Numbered from the stretch's first letter, positions 1 through 8,397 are shown. The stretch: 64,000 bases of DNA from Bradyrhizobium sp. ORS 278 (GCF_000026145.1 NC_009445.1:6354501-6418500), one strand, 5' to 3'. A program made the numbers and translations. Notes: generated from the sequence alone by a model not told the origin.

Positions 1-69
1 GAGATCGTCAGCAAGAAGCCCACGACCAAGCGCAAGGCAGCAAAGAAGTCACCCGGCCGGGCCGCCTGA
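1..69 (+). CDS. C-terminal tail of a gene cut by the window edge
   Basis: Frame 1 is open from base 1 to a TGA at 67-69 and gives 22 residues rich in lysine and arginine, ending KKSPGRAA. Such basic tails are common on alphaproteobacterial DNA-binding proteins, topoisomerases and ligases, but the tail alone does not identify the protein. The gene starts upstream of the window. Confidence 0.55.
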   Translation, partial: EIVSKKPTTKRKAAKKSPGRAA

Positions 70-80
70 ATGGTCCGTAA

Positions 81-106
81 GGCGGGCTGACGAAGCGTAA
101 CCCGCC
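81..106. repeat. Short inverted repeat after the truncated gene
   Basis: GGCGGGCT at 81-88 pairs with AACCCGCC at 99-106 around a 10-base loop. A second hairpin-like stretch follows at about 126-150. The pattern matches short palindromic intergenic repeats common in Bradyrhizobium; it may also act as a terminator for the upstream gene, although no T-run follows. Confidence 0.45.
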
Positions 107-218
107 GACCTTCGAGCCGCGCCGCGGATTACGCCTTCGGCTAATCGGCCCTCCGCGCTTACGCTTGATTTCTGCACAGAATTGCCACAACCTGCACGAG
201 CTGTTCTGGAGCAGATTG

Positions 219-1385
219 GTGTCTGAGCCCCTCAATATCCGCAAGATTATTCAAGAGCTGATCGCTGGGCGCATGCGCGTCCCAAACTTTCAGCGGGGCT
301 TCGTTTGGAATCCAGAGAGAGTCGCTTACCTTATGGATAGCATCTACAAGGGCTACCCTTTCGGCTCGATTCTACTTTGGCGCACCAGGCAGGAGCTAAC
401 CCGGGAGCGCGACCTTGGGCCGTTCCACCTTCCGCAGAACGACCCCGAATATCCAACAGACTATATTCTCGATGGTCAACAGCGGATCACATCAATATTT
501 GGCGTTTTTCAAACAGAAGTCGCGGCAACTCCCAAACCGCTTTGGACAAAGATCTACTATGACATGAAGGCGAGCGAGAACGCGCAAGAATCATCCTTCA
601 CTGCGCTGGAAGACGAGGATGTGATCCAGGAAAAGCACTTTCCGATAGGGTGCTTGTTTGATCCAGTCCGGTATCGAAAGGAGACTAGCCAGTACGATGA
701 CACAACAATCGCACGGCTCGACAAAATTCAGGCGCGCTTTAAGGAGGCCCTTATCCCGGTCCAAACGATTACAACCGAAGACAAGACCGCTGTCGCAATT
801 GTGTTCGAGCGCGTCAATCAGAGAGGCGTTGAACTGGACACCGTGCAGCTACTAAGCGCTTGGACGTGGAGTGGCGATTTCGATCTCAATCAGCGTTTTG
901 AAGAATTGGCGGCTGACCTCACCCCATTCGGCTTCAAAGATGTGGGAAGCGATAAAAATCTTCTACTGAGGTGCTGCAGCGCAGTCATGCAGCGCGACCC
1001 TTCACCAGACTCTTTGATTTCATTGAATGGATCGAAGGTTCGCGACAACTTTGATAACGTCGTTACCGGAATTAAGGGCGCCATCGACTTTCTTCGCAAG
1101 AATCTGCATGTCGAAGGGCTTGACAATCTCCCATACGACAACCTTCTCGTCCCACTAAGCGTATTTTTCGCGGGTGATCCGCAAAAACAAAAGAAAATTA
1201 GTAATACTCAGCGCAGAGAAATTCTACGGTGGTTTTGGCACACATGCATTCATAGGAAGTACAATAGCCAGCCGATCAAGAGTTTGCGTGAGGACGTCAT
1301 TGAGTTCGCTAAGCTGTCGGAGGGCTCAATTACAACACTCACTCACCCCACTGCGGGGCTTGGCAACACCTTTTTTTCTCAATAA
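219..1385 (+). CDS. DUF262 (GmrS-like) N-terminal part of a frameshifted gene
   Basis: This frame encodes a DUF262 domain, the NTPase-like half of GmrSD-type modification-dependent restriction enzymes and of BrxU. Counting from the GTG at 219, VPNFQRGFVW lies at residues 21-30 and the hallmark DGQQR at 85-89; a FERVNQRG motif follows in the middle. The GTG at 219 is preferred because GGAG lies at 208-211, seven bases upstream; a TTG at 165 in the same frame has no ribosome binding site. The frame stops at 1383-1385 just after seven Ts (1371-1377), while the rest of the family fold continues in frame 1. Removing one T gives a 533-residue protein, about the usual family length. Base composition is visibly more AT-rich than the genes to the right, which suggests transfer. 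Confidence 0.8.
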   Translation: MSEPLNIRKIIQELIAGRMRVPNFQRGFVWNPERVAYLMDSIYKGYPFGSILLWRTRQELTRERDLGPFHLPQNDPEYPTDYILDGQQRITSIFGVFQTEVAATPKPLWTKIYYDMKASENAQESSFTALEDEDVIQEKHFPIGCLFDPVRYRKETSQYDDTTIARLDKIQARFKEALIPVQTITTEDKTAVAIVFERVNQRGVELDTVQLLSAWTWSGDFDLNQRFEELAADLTPFGFKDVGSDKNLLLRCCSAVMQRDPSPDSLISLNGSKVRDNFDNVVTGIKGAIDFLRKNLHVEGLDNLPYDNLLVPLSVFFAGDPQKQKKISNTQRREILRWFWHTCIHRKYNSQPIKSLREDVIEFAKLSEGSITTLTHPTAGLGNTFFSQ

Positions 1386-1821
1386 CACTTTTCGCCTTAA
1401 CTCCGTAATTTCCCGCACGTTCATTCTACTTCTCGCACAAAACGGCCCGCGATCATTTCTAAGTGGAAATAAGATCGACCTGCGCAAGGCACTCAAGGAC
1501 TATAATCGAAACGAGTTTCATCATATTCACCCCAGAAGTTTCTTAAAGGGCGCCAAAAAATCGAACATTGATGACTCTTGCTTGGCCAACATTTGCTTTC
1601 TTTCGAGGACCGACAACAATATCATTTCTGGAAGCGCTCCCAGCGCATATCGCAAAAAGCTAAGCGAAGATATTCAAGAACTCGAAGAGGCTAACTTCCT
1701 TCCGCCGTCTACATGGGAGGACAACTTTGAGAAATTCGCCGAGGATCGATCAGTACTTCTGACGGCGTATGCCGCACAATTACTTAACGGCGGAGCCGTT
1801 TCTAAGAGAAAAACTTCGTAG
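1372..1821 (+). pseudogene. Out-of-frame C-terminal part with DUF1524/HNH-like motif
   Basis: In frame 1 the sequence continues the DUF262 protein from the T7 run to a TAG at 1819-1821. It carries EFHHIHPRSFL, the His-x-x-Pro nuclease-type motif of DUF1524 (GmrD-like) domains, followed by a conserved-looking NICFLSRTDNN segment. No start codon with a ribosome binding site was found for this piece alone, so it is best read as the 3' half of the gene at 219. It may reflect a true inactivating insertion of one T, phase variation, or a sequencing error in the homopolymer. Confidence 0.7.
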
Positions 1822-1899
1822 TTATTTTTAAGACATTGCGCGCCGCCTCAACATCATCGCGCACGAAATCTGATCGAAACACGTTTAGGGATTCCGCGG

Positions 1900-2523
1900 A
1901 TGCCCAAAGCCACAATCTCCGACGAGTACGAAAGCGTATTGAGCACCTTTGATGCCATTGCGCGCAAAGACTACGGCCAGTCGTTCAGGAAAATCCTTGA
2001 AGACGCCGATAATCGTCGTCGGCTCCGCCGGTTCCGGCATATTCTGGGCGTATCGATGAAGATGGATTTCAGTCTTGTAGTTCCTCACAAGGCAGGTGAA
2101 GTCCCCCATCGTTGGATAATTGATCCTCCCCTTCTCGCTAAGAAGTCTTCGAAAGACTGGCAAATACGAGTGCTGACCGTTTACCCCGACAGGCGTCCCG
2201 GAGAGTCGGGCAAAGACGTCGCTTTAAGGCTCAAGCGTGAAACGTTTCTGGCAAGAGCGTTTGTAAAGTCGGTACATCAGTATATTTGCGACGATGCAGA
2301 AACCCGCAAGAAAGTGAAGGATATCCTTACGGAGATTGGATTGAAGGAAGCAGCCGATATCGCAACCCCAAAGGGGATGATAAAAGTCGGAGCTGGCAGC
2401 CTTCTGGCCTATTTGGGGCCGCCTCTCGGTGCTATTCCTGCCACAGGCGTAGCTGTGGCGGTAGTTGTTCTGCTAGTTCTTGGCCTTGATGCCGTCTGCG
2501 CAGCTTCGAAGGACTCGAAGTAA
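1900..2523 (+). CDS. Unknown 207-residue protein with hydrophobic C-terminus
   Basis: I do not recognise this protein. It starts at an ATG after AGGGATT and has a charged N-terminal region, a mixed middle (about residues 50-140) and a strongly hydrophobic stretch near residues 165-200, containing GVAVAVVVLLVLGL, which could be one membrane helix or hairpin. It lies 78 bases downstream of the broken DUF262 gene on the same strand and shares its more AT-rich composition, so the two probably arrived together. A partner role in the defence locus is only a guess from position. Confidence 0.65.
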   Translation: MPKATISDEYESVLSTFDAIARKDYGQSFRKILEDADNRRRLRRFRHILGVSMKMDFSLVVPHKAGEVPHRWIIDPPLLAKKSSKDWQIRVLTVYPDRRPGESGKDVALRLKRETFLARAFVKSVHQYICDDAETRKKVKDILTEIGLKEAADIATPKGMIKVGAGSLLAYLGPPLGAIPATGVAVAVVVLLVLGLDAVCAASKDSK

Positions 2524-2744
2524 AAGGCCTGTGACTAAGCCGGTCTCGTGCCGCCCGTTGCGGCAAATCAACTTTGCGCTTCTCTCGCAACGAGAATGCG
2601 GAAAGCGACAGACAGAGCAAGAATCTGCGTGCTTTAGAACTCGTTTTTTTCTAACAGTTTCAAAGCAAGACTTCACCCCGTCGGATACAACCACGATTCA
2701 CATTCCATTTTCCCGAAATCCATGCCATACTCCACCCGACTCAC

Positions 2745-3088
2745 CCCTCCGAGAGGGGCGTACGCGCGGTCGTCACGATACGTGGGGTGGGGATGTGGTG
2801 GCCGTGTCGGGTCGCAGCGTGGCTTTGTGTCGCGCCGACGAACGAGTCCGATGCGGACGTGAAATCGTGTAGGCCTGGCCTCCCGGTGCTGAGGCTAAGC
2901 CGGCGATGACGCCTTGGCGCGTCGCGTCGGCGACGGGGACAAGAACGCCGATCCCCGGGGCGAGCACGTATAAGCGTTAAGACCGCCACGCGGGGAATGC
3001 CGGATGTTCGGCTGAACCTGTGGTGACTGCCGCCTGCTTTTTTTGTTGCAGGCGGGCCATGGGTGAGGCCTTCACCCGGCATTCCCCG
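2745..3088 (+). repeat. About 345-bp dispersed repeat, copy A, with terminal 98-bp palindromic module
   Basis: This stretch is repeated in inverted orientation at 19981-20318. The distal 98 bp (2991-3088) have perfect 13-bp ends, CGGGGAATGCCGG and its complement, and hold two internal hairpins: one around a T7 loop (GCCGCCTGC / GCAGGCGGG) and GGGTGAGGCCTTCACCC. The proximal part aligns with the other copy with gaps. It matches a repeat that I know from Bradyrhizobium intergenic regions. No coding role; short ORFs within it are treated as spurious. Confidence 0.8.
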
Positions 3089-3203
3089 TGCCCTCTCGTT
3101 TGGTTTGGGGGGCGGACGGACGCATCACCTGGGCGGAGGACGCCGCGGGATTGCGGGCGTGTGTCTGAAGGGTGGAATATGGATGAAGGCAGGCTCTCTC
3201 CAC

Positions 3204-3352
3204 CGTCATTCCGGGGCATCGCGCAGCGATGAGCCCGGAATCCATATCCACGAGCGGATGTTGGTGGAGCGAGGTGGAGCTGCCGGCGTGCCTCACATAG
3301 CGGCCTGTGGTTATGGATTCCGGGCTCGCCCTGCGGGCGCCCCGGAATGACG
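3204..3352. repeat. Palindromic repeat with CGTCATTCCGGGGC ends
   Basis: CGTCATTCCGGGGC at the left end is answered by GCCCCGGAATGACG at the right end, with inner arms around GGATTCCGGGCTC. The middle (about 3250-3310) is unpaired. This is a second palindromic family in the cluster downstream of glcD. Confidence 0.75.
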
Positions 3353-3411
3353 TGGGGAGAGAGCGTGGGCGCGATCGGGCAGGTGACGTGGGGAGAGACA
3401 AGCGACGGAGC

Positions 3412-3549
3412 CGTAGGGTGGGCAAAGGCGAGGCACGGAGTTTTCCTCGCGCACGATCGCAGTGGCGCCGTGCCCACCGTCTTGACGCACGGGGCGCTGA
3501 TGGACGGTGGGCACGCGCCGCCTTTCGGCGGCGCTTTGCCCACCCTACG
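3412..3549. repeat. Palindromic repeat with CGTAGGGTGGGCAAAG ends
   Basis: CGTAGGGTGGGCAAAG at 3412 pairs with CTTTGCCCACCCTACG ending at 3549; inner arms CCGTGCCCACCGTC and GACGGTGGGCACG pair as well. The family is widespread in Bradyrhizobium-type genomes. No gene is seen inside. Confidence 0.75.
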
Positions 3550-3599
3550 ATTTCGTCGTCGCGTGATCGGGCGGATATGGAGTCGGACTCTCTCCGCTG

Positions 3600-3698
3600 T
3601 CATTGCGAGCGAAGCGACTTGTCCGCCGAAGCTCGAAGGCGGAAGCAATCCAGAGTCCCGCCTACGCCCCTGGATTGCTTCGCTGCGCTCGCAATGAC
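3600..3698. repeat. Palindromic repeat, TCATTGCGAGCG family, copy 1
   Basis: TCATTGCGAGCGAAGCG at 3600 is matched by CGCTGCGCTCGCAATGA at the right end, with AAGCAATCC / GGATTGCTT inside. A second copy is at 22274-22356. It abuts the 3' end of glcD, 22 bases from the stop codon. Confidence 0.8.
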
Positions 3699-3720
3699 GG
3701 CGCGGAAAGGCCTGCGCGCC

Positions 3721-5214
3721 TCAGAACCGCGGCAGATCCGGAAACGCCAGCTTGCCGGCGTGCACGTGCATCCGTCCGAGCTCGGCGCAGCGGTGCAGGG
3801 TCGGAAACACCTTGCCCGGATTCAGCAGGCCCAAATGATCGAACGCGCATTTCACGCGCTGCTGCTGGTTGAGGTCGATCTCGGTGAACATGTCGGGCAT
3901 CAGGTCGCGCTTCTCGATGCCGACACCGTGCTCGCCGGTGAGGACGCCGCCGAGCTCGACGCAGCAGCGCAGGATGTCGGCGCCGAAGGCTTCGGCGCGC
4001 TCCATCTCGCCGGGCTTGTTGGCGTCGTAGAGGATCAGCGGATGCAGATTGCCGTCGCCGGCATGGAAGACGTTGGCGCAGCCGAGCTGATATTTTTCCG
4101 ACAGCTCGCGGATGCGCGCGAGCGCCTTCGGCAGCGCGCCGCGCGGGATGGTGCCGTCCATGCAGAGATAGTCCGGCGAGATGCGCCCGACCGCGGGGAA
4201 CGCCGCCTTGCGGCCGGCCCAGAACAGGTTGCGCTCGGCCTCGGAGGTGGAGATCCGGCAGGTGGTCGAGCCGCAGCCGTTGGCGATGGCCTCGACGCGA
4301 CTGATCAGCTCGTCGACCTCGACGCCGGGGCCGTCGAGCTCGATGATCAAGAGCGCCTCGACGTCGAGCGGATAGCCGGCATGGACGAAGGCCTCGGCGG
4401 CGTGGATCGCCGGCTTGTCCATCATCTCCATGCCGCCGGGGATGATGCCGGCGCCGATGATGCGCGCGACGCATTCGCCGGCGGCCTCGACTTGCGTGAA
4501 GCCGACCATCAGCGCGCGCGCCGTCTCCGGTTTTTGCAGGATGCGCACGGTGACCTCGGTGACCACGCCGAGCAGCCCCTCCGAGCCGGTGATCAGGCCC
4601 ATCAGATCATAGCCGGCATTCTCCGTGCACTTGCCTCCGATGCGCAACACCTCGCCATTCATCAGCACGAGCTCGCAGCCGAGCACGTTGTTGGTGGTCA
4701 TGCCGTATTTCAGGCAGTGCACGCCGCCGGAATTCTCCGCGACATTGCCGCCGATCGAGCAGGCGATCTGCGACGACGGGTCGGGCGCGTAGTAGAAGCC
4801 GGCATGCGCCACCGCCTGGCTGATGGCGAGGTTGGTGACTCCAGGCTCGGTGACGACGACGCGGTTATCGAAGTCGATCTCGCGGATGCGCTTGAACTTG
4901 CCCAGCCCAAGCAGCACGCCATCAGCCAGCGGCAAGGCACCGCCGGACAGCGAGGTTCCGGAGCCGCGCGGAACCACCTTGATGCCTTGGCCGTGGCAAT
5001 ATCTCAGAACCTGCGAAACCTGTGCCGTGGTCTCCGGCAGCACCACGACCATCGGCGGCTGGCGATAGGCCATCAATCCGTCGGACTCATAGGGCAGCAT
5101 CTCGGCGGCACTGTCGATGACGCCCTCGCCCGGCACGATCGCGCGCAGTGCAGCGACGATGTCGCCGCGGCGCGCCAGCACCGCCTGATCAGCTTCCGGC
5201 ATCATGATGGCCAT
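3721..5214 (-). CDS. glcD: FAD-linked glycolate oxidase subunit GlcD
   Basis: FAD-binding subunit of glycolate oxidase, which oxidises glycolate to glyoxylate in the glyoxylate/photorespiratory salvage route at the inner membrane. The 497-residue product has the PCMH-type FAD-binding N-terminal half, with PRGSGTSLSGG and SIGGNVAENSGG for flavin binding, and the C-terminal FAD-oxidase domain with NVFHAGDGNLHP and LTGEHGVGIEK. Start chosen at ATG 5214, six bases after GGAGG; a longer reading frame upstream has no such site. GlcD usually works with GlcE and GlcF encoded directly downstream, but here a repeat cluster follows. A D-lactate dehydrogenase role is possible on sequence alone. Confidence 0.9.
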   Translation of the reverse strand: MAIMMPEADQAVLARRGDIVAALRAIVPGEGVIDSAAEMLPYESDGLMAYRQPPMVVVLPETTAQVSQVLRYCHGQGIKVVPRGSGTSLSGGALPLADGVLLGLGKFKRIREIDFDNRVVVTEPGVTNLAISQAVAHAGFYYAPDPSSQIACSIGGNVAENSGGVHCLKYGMTTNNVLGCELVLMNGEVLRIGGKCTENAGYDLMGLITGSEGLLGVVTEVTVRILQKPETARALMVGFTQVEAAGECVARIIGAGIIPGGMEMMDKPAIHAAEAFVHAGYPLDVEALLIIELDGPGVEVDELISRVEAIANGCGSTTCRISTSEAERNLFWAGRKAAFPAVGRISPDYLCMDGTIPRGALPKALARIRELSEKYQLGCANVFHAGDGNLHPLILYDANKPGEMERAEAFGADILRCCVELGGVLTGEHGVGIEKRDLMPDMFTEIDLNQQQRVKCAFDHLGLLNPGKVFPTLHRCAELGRMHVHAGKLAFPDLPRF

Positions 5215-5416
5215 CGTGGTCCTCCGGATCGATTTCTGTTGGATATCAAGCACAACGGAAACGGTTTGAACAGGCAGCGGATCAGCTGCGTTGTTTGCGA
5301 CAGAGCAAGCTTCGCCGATGTGCTGATTCCGGTCGCCGCTTCGGCGCTTGTGCGTCGCCTGAGGCCATGCAACAACCTGCCCACCCATTCGTCTCGTAAC
5401 CCACAGAGCCTGATCC

Positions 5417-5812
5417 ATGAAGAAACTGACTTTGAGCGCGTTCGTCATTTTCGCCACGTCGTCGCTGGCCACTGCCGCGCTGGCGCAGGACGCGGCCGCC
5501 GGCAAGACGTCCTTCAACAAGTGCCTGCCCTGCCATGCGATCGGCGAGGGTGCGAAGAACAAGGTGGGCCCGGAGCTGAACGGCCTCGACGGCCGCAAGT
5601 CGGGCACCGTGCCGGACTACAATTATTCCGAAGCCAACAAGAACTCGGGCATCACCTGGAACGAGGCCGTGTTCAAGGAATACATCAAGGATCCGAAGGC
5701 CAAGATCCCAGGCACCAAGATGACCTTCGCCGGCATCAAGAACGAGACCGAGGTCAACAACCTCTGGGCCTATGTCTCGTCGTTCGACAAGGACGGCAAG
5801 CAGAAGCAGTAA
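5417..5812 (+). CDS. cycA: Periplasmic class I cytochrome c (c550/c2 type)
   Basis: Soluble electron carrier between the bc1 complex and oxidases or reductases in the periplasm. The 131-residue precursor has a signal peptide cleaved after ATAALAQ, the haem motif CLPCH, and a downstream methionine ligand in GTKMTFAG, in the order of a class I cytochrome c. The sequence closely resembles the cytochrome c550 (CycA) of Bradyrhizobium as I remember it, hence the tentative symbol. It is divergent from glcD and followed by a strong terminator, so it is probably a single-gene unit. Confidence 0.9.
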   Translation: MKKLTLSAFVIFATSSLATAALAQDAAAGKTSFNKCLPCHAIGEGAKNKVGPELNGLDGRKSGTVPDYNYSEANKNSGITWNEAVFKEYIKDPKAKIPGTKMTFAGIKNETEVNNLWAYVSSFDKDGKQKQ

Positions 5813-5843
5813 GCGGCCGCGCCACGTCCGCTCCGCCTTCGAA

Positions 5844-5869
5844 GCCCCGGCCGCGCGCCGGGGCTTTTT
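5844..5869 (+). terminator. Rho-independent terminator after cytochrome c
   Basis: GCCCCGG (5844-5850) pairs with CCGGGGC (5858-5864) around a 7-base loop and is followed by five Ts. It sits 31 bases after the cytochrome stop codon and only a few bases before the 3' end of the convergent hydrolase gene. Confidence 0.85.
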
Positions 5870-5874
5870 CGTTT

Positions 5875-6834
5875 TCAAGGCGCGGCAGCCTCGGTCGCGG
5901 TGAGCGCGCCGGCCATCCGGTCGACCTCGTCGGCGACGAGCTCCGGCACCGCATTCTGGACCATGTGGCCGAGGTCGGGCACGACGATCAGGCGGGTCTG
6001 CGGCAACACCTCCGCCAGCCGCCGCGCATGGATGTCGGTGTAGACTGTCTTGTCGGCATCGCCGGCCAGGATCGTGACCGGCGCCTTGATCTCGCCATAG
6101 CGCGGCGCCTGCTCGATCACCGCCTGCTTGAGGGTGACGAGGTCGCGCGCATTGGCCAGGAACTCGCGCGGGCGCAGCAGCAGCGGCGTCGCGCTCTGGT
6201 CGACGAAATCATCCGGCAACGGCTGCGGCGCAAACACGCCGCGGGCGCCCGGCCCCATCAGCGCAAGCCCGAGCGGCAGAGTGATGGTGTGGGCCAGCAG
6301 CGGGCCGATGACCGGCGTCGTGACGGCCGCGTTGTATTGCCCGACCCCGCCGCGCCAGGGATAGGCCACCGGCGCCAGCATCACGAGACCGGCGACCCGC
6401 TCCGGGAAATCCAGCGCCATGCGCAGGCCGAGAGCGCCGCTCCAGGAGTGCACCACCAGGATCACCGGCCCGACATCGAGCCGGCCGAGCGCCTCGTTCA
6501 GCATCCGCGCCTGCGCGGCCGGCGTGGAGTCCTCCTCGCGCATGCGCGGACTCCAGCCATGGCCGGGACGGTCGACCAGCAGCACCCGATGCCGCTGCGC
6601 GAGCATGTCGCCGAGCGGCTTGCGCATCGCCTCGAGGTTCGAGCTGGCGCCGTGAAGCAGCAACAAAGGCGGCGTCCGGACGTCGCGCGGCCCGATATCC
6701 ACAAGATTGATGCGGGCGCCGTTGACATCGATGACCTGCCCCTGCGCCGGGTACCGGCGCTCGACGAGGGCGACGCCGGCACGGGTGATGAGCGCGAGCA
6801 CTGCCAGAATGCCCACTAAGAACATTGAAATCAT
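5875..6834 (-). CDS. Alpha/beta hydrolase, membrane-anchored
   Basis: A 319-residue alpha/beta-hydrolase. The N-terminus MISMFLVGILAVLALITR is a membrane or export segment. HGASSN forms the oxyanion region, the nucleophile elbow reads GHSWSG-like (VHSWSGAL, Ser in the centre), an acid lies in AGDADKTV and the catalytic His in DLGHMVQ. Substrate cannot be told; haloperoxidase, esterase and epoxide-hydrolase relatives share this pattern. Start is uncertain: ATG 6834 gives a sensible signal segment but has no clear ribosome binding site. It converges on the cytochrome gene. Confidence 0.8.
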   Translation of the reverse strand: MISMFLVGILAVLALITRAGVALVERRYPAQGQVIDVNGARINLVDIGPRDVRTPPLLLLHGASSNLEAMRKPLGDMLAQRHRVLLVDRPGHGWSPRMREEDSTPAAQARMLNEALGRLDVGPVILVVHSWSGALGLRMALDFPERVAGLVMLAPVAYPWRGGVGQYNAAVTTPVIGPLLAHTITLPLGLALMGPGARGVFAPQPLPDDFVDQSATPLLLRPREFLANARDLVTLKQAVIEQAPRYGEIKAPVTILAGDADKTVYTDIHARRLAEVLPQTRLIVVPDLGHMVQNAVPELVADEVDRMAGALTATEAAAP

Positions 6835-7085
6835 TGAGAGTTTTCTGCCTGTCACCAAGACAGTTACGGACGCGACCGGCGCGGGTTGCAGATCCACTGG
6901 CCGCATCCGGTCGTTTAGCCCGGGAAACCTGTCATCACCGCGTCGTCGGCCATTTTATAACCATGGTCGGGACTTTTCCTCGCAATCGGCTGATGACCGT
7001 GAATTACTTCCGGTCGGGTCATTGTGGCGTCGAACTACGATGACCGGCCCTGCGTTTTGTTTGGTGTTTTGGGAGGGGGTTACCG

Positions 7086-7268
7086 ATGAGCTTTCGTTCA
7101 AGCGAGTCAGCGATCGACGAGATCGTCGCGAGCTGCAACGGCGATATCCGCGGCGCGCTGAAGGCGCTGCTGCTGGTCAACGAGCATCTCGAGGCCGAGA
7201 TCGCGCAGCTGTATGCCGCAGCCGCGCAGTACGGCATGCCGGAGCGCCGCAGCACCGCGTTTCACTGA
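7086..7268 (+). CDS. Small conserved-looking protein, 60 residues
   Basis: Starts at ATG 7086 behind a very strong GGGAGGGGG (about 7071-7079). The product is a mostly helical, soluble 60-residue protein (DEIVASCNGDIRGALKALLL then EHLEAEIAQLYAAAAQYG). No known fold or motif recognised. The good ribosome binding site and helical character support a real gene; function unknown. Confidence 0.65.
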   Translation: MSFRSSESAIDEIVASCNGDIRGALKALLLVNEHLEAEIAQLYAAAAQYGMPERRSTAFH

Positions 7269-7329
7269 TCGGGCTGACCGGGGCGGATCACGCCGCCGAC
7301 CAGTCCTCTGGCGTTCAGTTATCCTGCGT

Positions 7330-7590
7330 TCAGTCTTCCTGCGTCACGTCCTTGTTCGGGCACGCGTTGATCGTCGAGCGCGCCAGCTTGGCGTCGTCTT
7401 TCGACTTGAACGGCCCTGACGCGAACCAGATGTCCCCAATGATGACGGGGTTGCTGGTCACGATCTCGCAGCGATTTGCGGCGCGGTTTCCGACCACCCA
7501 GAACAAATCCGGATCCTCGGCCCAGACCACGGTCGAAGCGGTTGAAGCCATCATCATCACCAGCGCTGCCGTCAGCACCGCACGCCGCAT
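7330..7590 (-). CDS. Small secreted protein of unknown function
   Basis: The 86-residue precursor begins at ATG 7590, six bases after AGGAGAG, and has a signal peptide ending near TVVWA. The mature part holds two cysteines (RCEIV and NACPN), probably a disulfide, and a short pattern IWFASGPFKSKDDAKLA resembling small periplasmic rhizobial proteins. Function not known. Confidence 0.7.
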   Translation of the reverse strand: MRRAVLTAALVMMMASTASTVVWAEDPDLFWVVGNRAANRCEIVTSNPVIIGDIWFASGPFKSKDDAKLARSTINACPNKDVTQED

Positions 7591-7690
7591 CGCGTCTCTC
7601 CTGCCGACCTTCCTCGATTCAAGGCAGCTAGGCTCGCGCGGCCGGACCGGCAAGGACGGCCGTCCAGACATGGTTAATCGGCCGTTACGG

Positions 7691-8335
7691 CTAGATGTCG
7701 CGGCCCTCGACCTTCTCGGTCAGGGTTTTGACCAGCTCCGGCACCTTCTCGAGGTGCGGATTGACGTCGAGCGCCTTGCGGAAGGCATCAAGCGCCCGTT
7801 TTTCCTCGCCGAGGTCCTGCATGATCATGCCGAGGCCGGCGAGCGCGCCGAAGTGCCGCGGCTCCCTGACCAGCACCTGCTGGATGTCCGAGAGCGAACG
7901 GCCATAGTCGTTCTGGAGGTAATATATGGTGGCCCGGCGGTTCCAGGCCTCGACATAGTCGGGCCGCAGCTTGATCACCGAATCCAGCAGCTTGAGCGCG
8001 ACCTCGTTCTGCTTCGCGTCCATCGCGGCCTTGGACCGCGCCATCAGCAGCGCGACGGTGTCGCTGGGGGTCTGCAGCCAGATCGCCCAGATCCGAGCCT
8101 CGACGTGCTTGGCGCTGATCTCGTCGGGGGCCGCCTTCAAGGCGCCGAACAGGAAATCGAGGCCCTTGGTCTTGTCGGCACCGACCTTGGGCAGCTTCGG
8201 GGGCGCCTCGGGAGGCTTGGGCTTGACGGCCGATCGAGGTTCACCCTGCGCGAAGGCAAGGTGCGGAGCCGAAAGAACCGGAACCGAGGACACAAGGGTG
8301 GCGAGCAGGAGCGCCCGCAAGGATCGCTTGACCAT
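7691..8335 (-). CDS. Exported tetratricopeptide-repeat protein
   Basis: 214 residues: signal peptide ending at AFAQ, a proline-rich linker (about residues 36-52), then at least two TPR units (around 115-148 and 150-182, including YVEAWNRRATIYYLQNDY and HFGALAGLGMI). TPRs mediate protein contacts, so this is probably a periplasmic scaffold. It lies downstream of rpmJ on the same strand, about 100 bases away, with a hairpin between. Confidence 0.8.
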   Translation of the reverse strand: MVKRSLRALLLATLVSSVPVLSAPHLAFAQGEPRSAVKPKPPEAPPKLPKVGADKTKGLDFLFGALKAAPDEISAKHVEARIWAIWLQTPSDTVALLMARSKAAMDAKQNEVALKLLDSVIKLRPDYVEAWNRRATIYYLQNDYGRSLSDIQQVLVREPRHFGALAGLGMIMQDLGEEKRALDAFRKALDVNPHLEKVPELVKTLTEKVEGRDI

Positions 8336-8397
8336 CCCTCAAGTCTAAACGCAGTCGGCGCGTCCTGCAAAGCAGGACACGCCTCAAAGACCTGTGA

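Noticed and set aside
1174..1371. GTG at 1174 as the start of an independent gene for the DUF1524 part
   Set aside because: Codons 1174-1371 are out of frame with the well-conserved DUF262 sequence and have no ribosome binding site; the piece after 1371 is simply the displaced C-terminus.
1371..1377. Programmed ribosomal frameshift at the T7 run
   Set aside because: A +1 shift would be needed and no stimulating Shine-Dalgarno, rare codon or pseudoknot was seen; an indel in the homopolymer explains it more simply.
2741..3082. Minus-strand ORF within the 345-bp repeat, and the comparable ORF at 20090-20380
   Set aside because: Both are inside copies of a non-coding dispersed repeat and do not give matching proteins.
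3307..6819. Plus-strand open frame of 1170 codons
   Set aside because: It runs antisense to glcD and the hydrolase gene and across the cytochrome gene in another frame; the product is low-complexity Arg/Ala/Asp-rich with no domain. It is an artefact of high GC.
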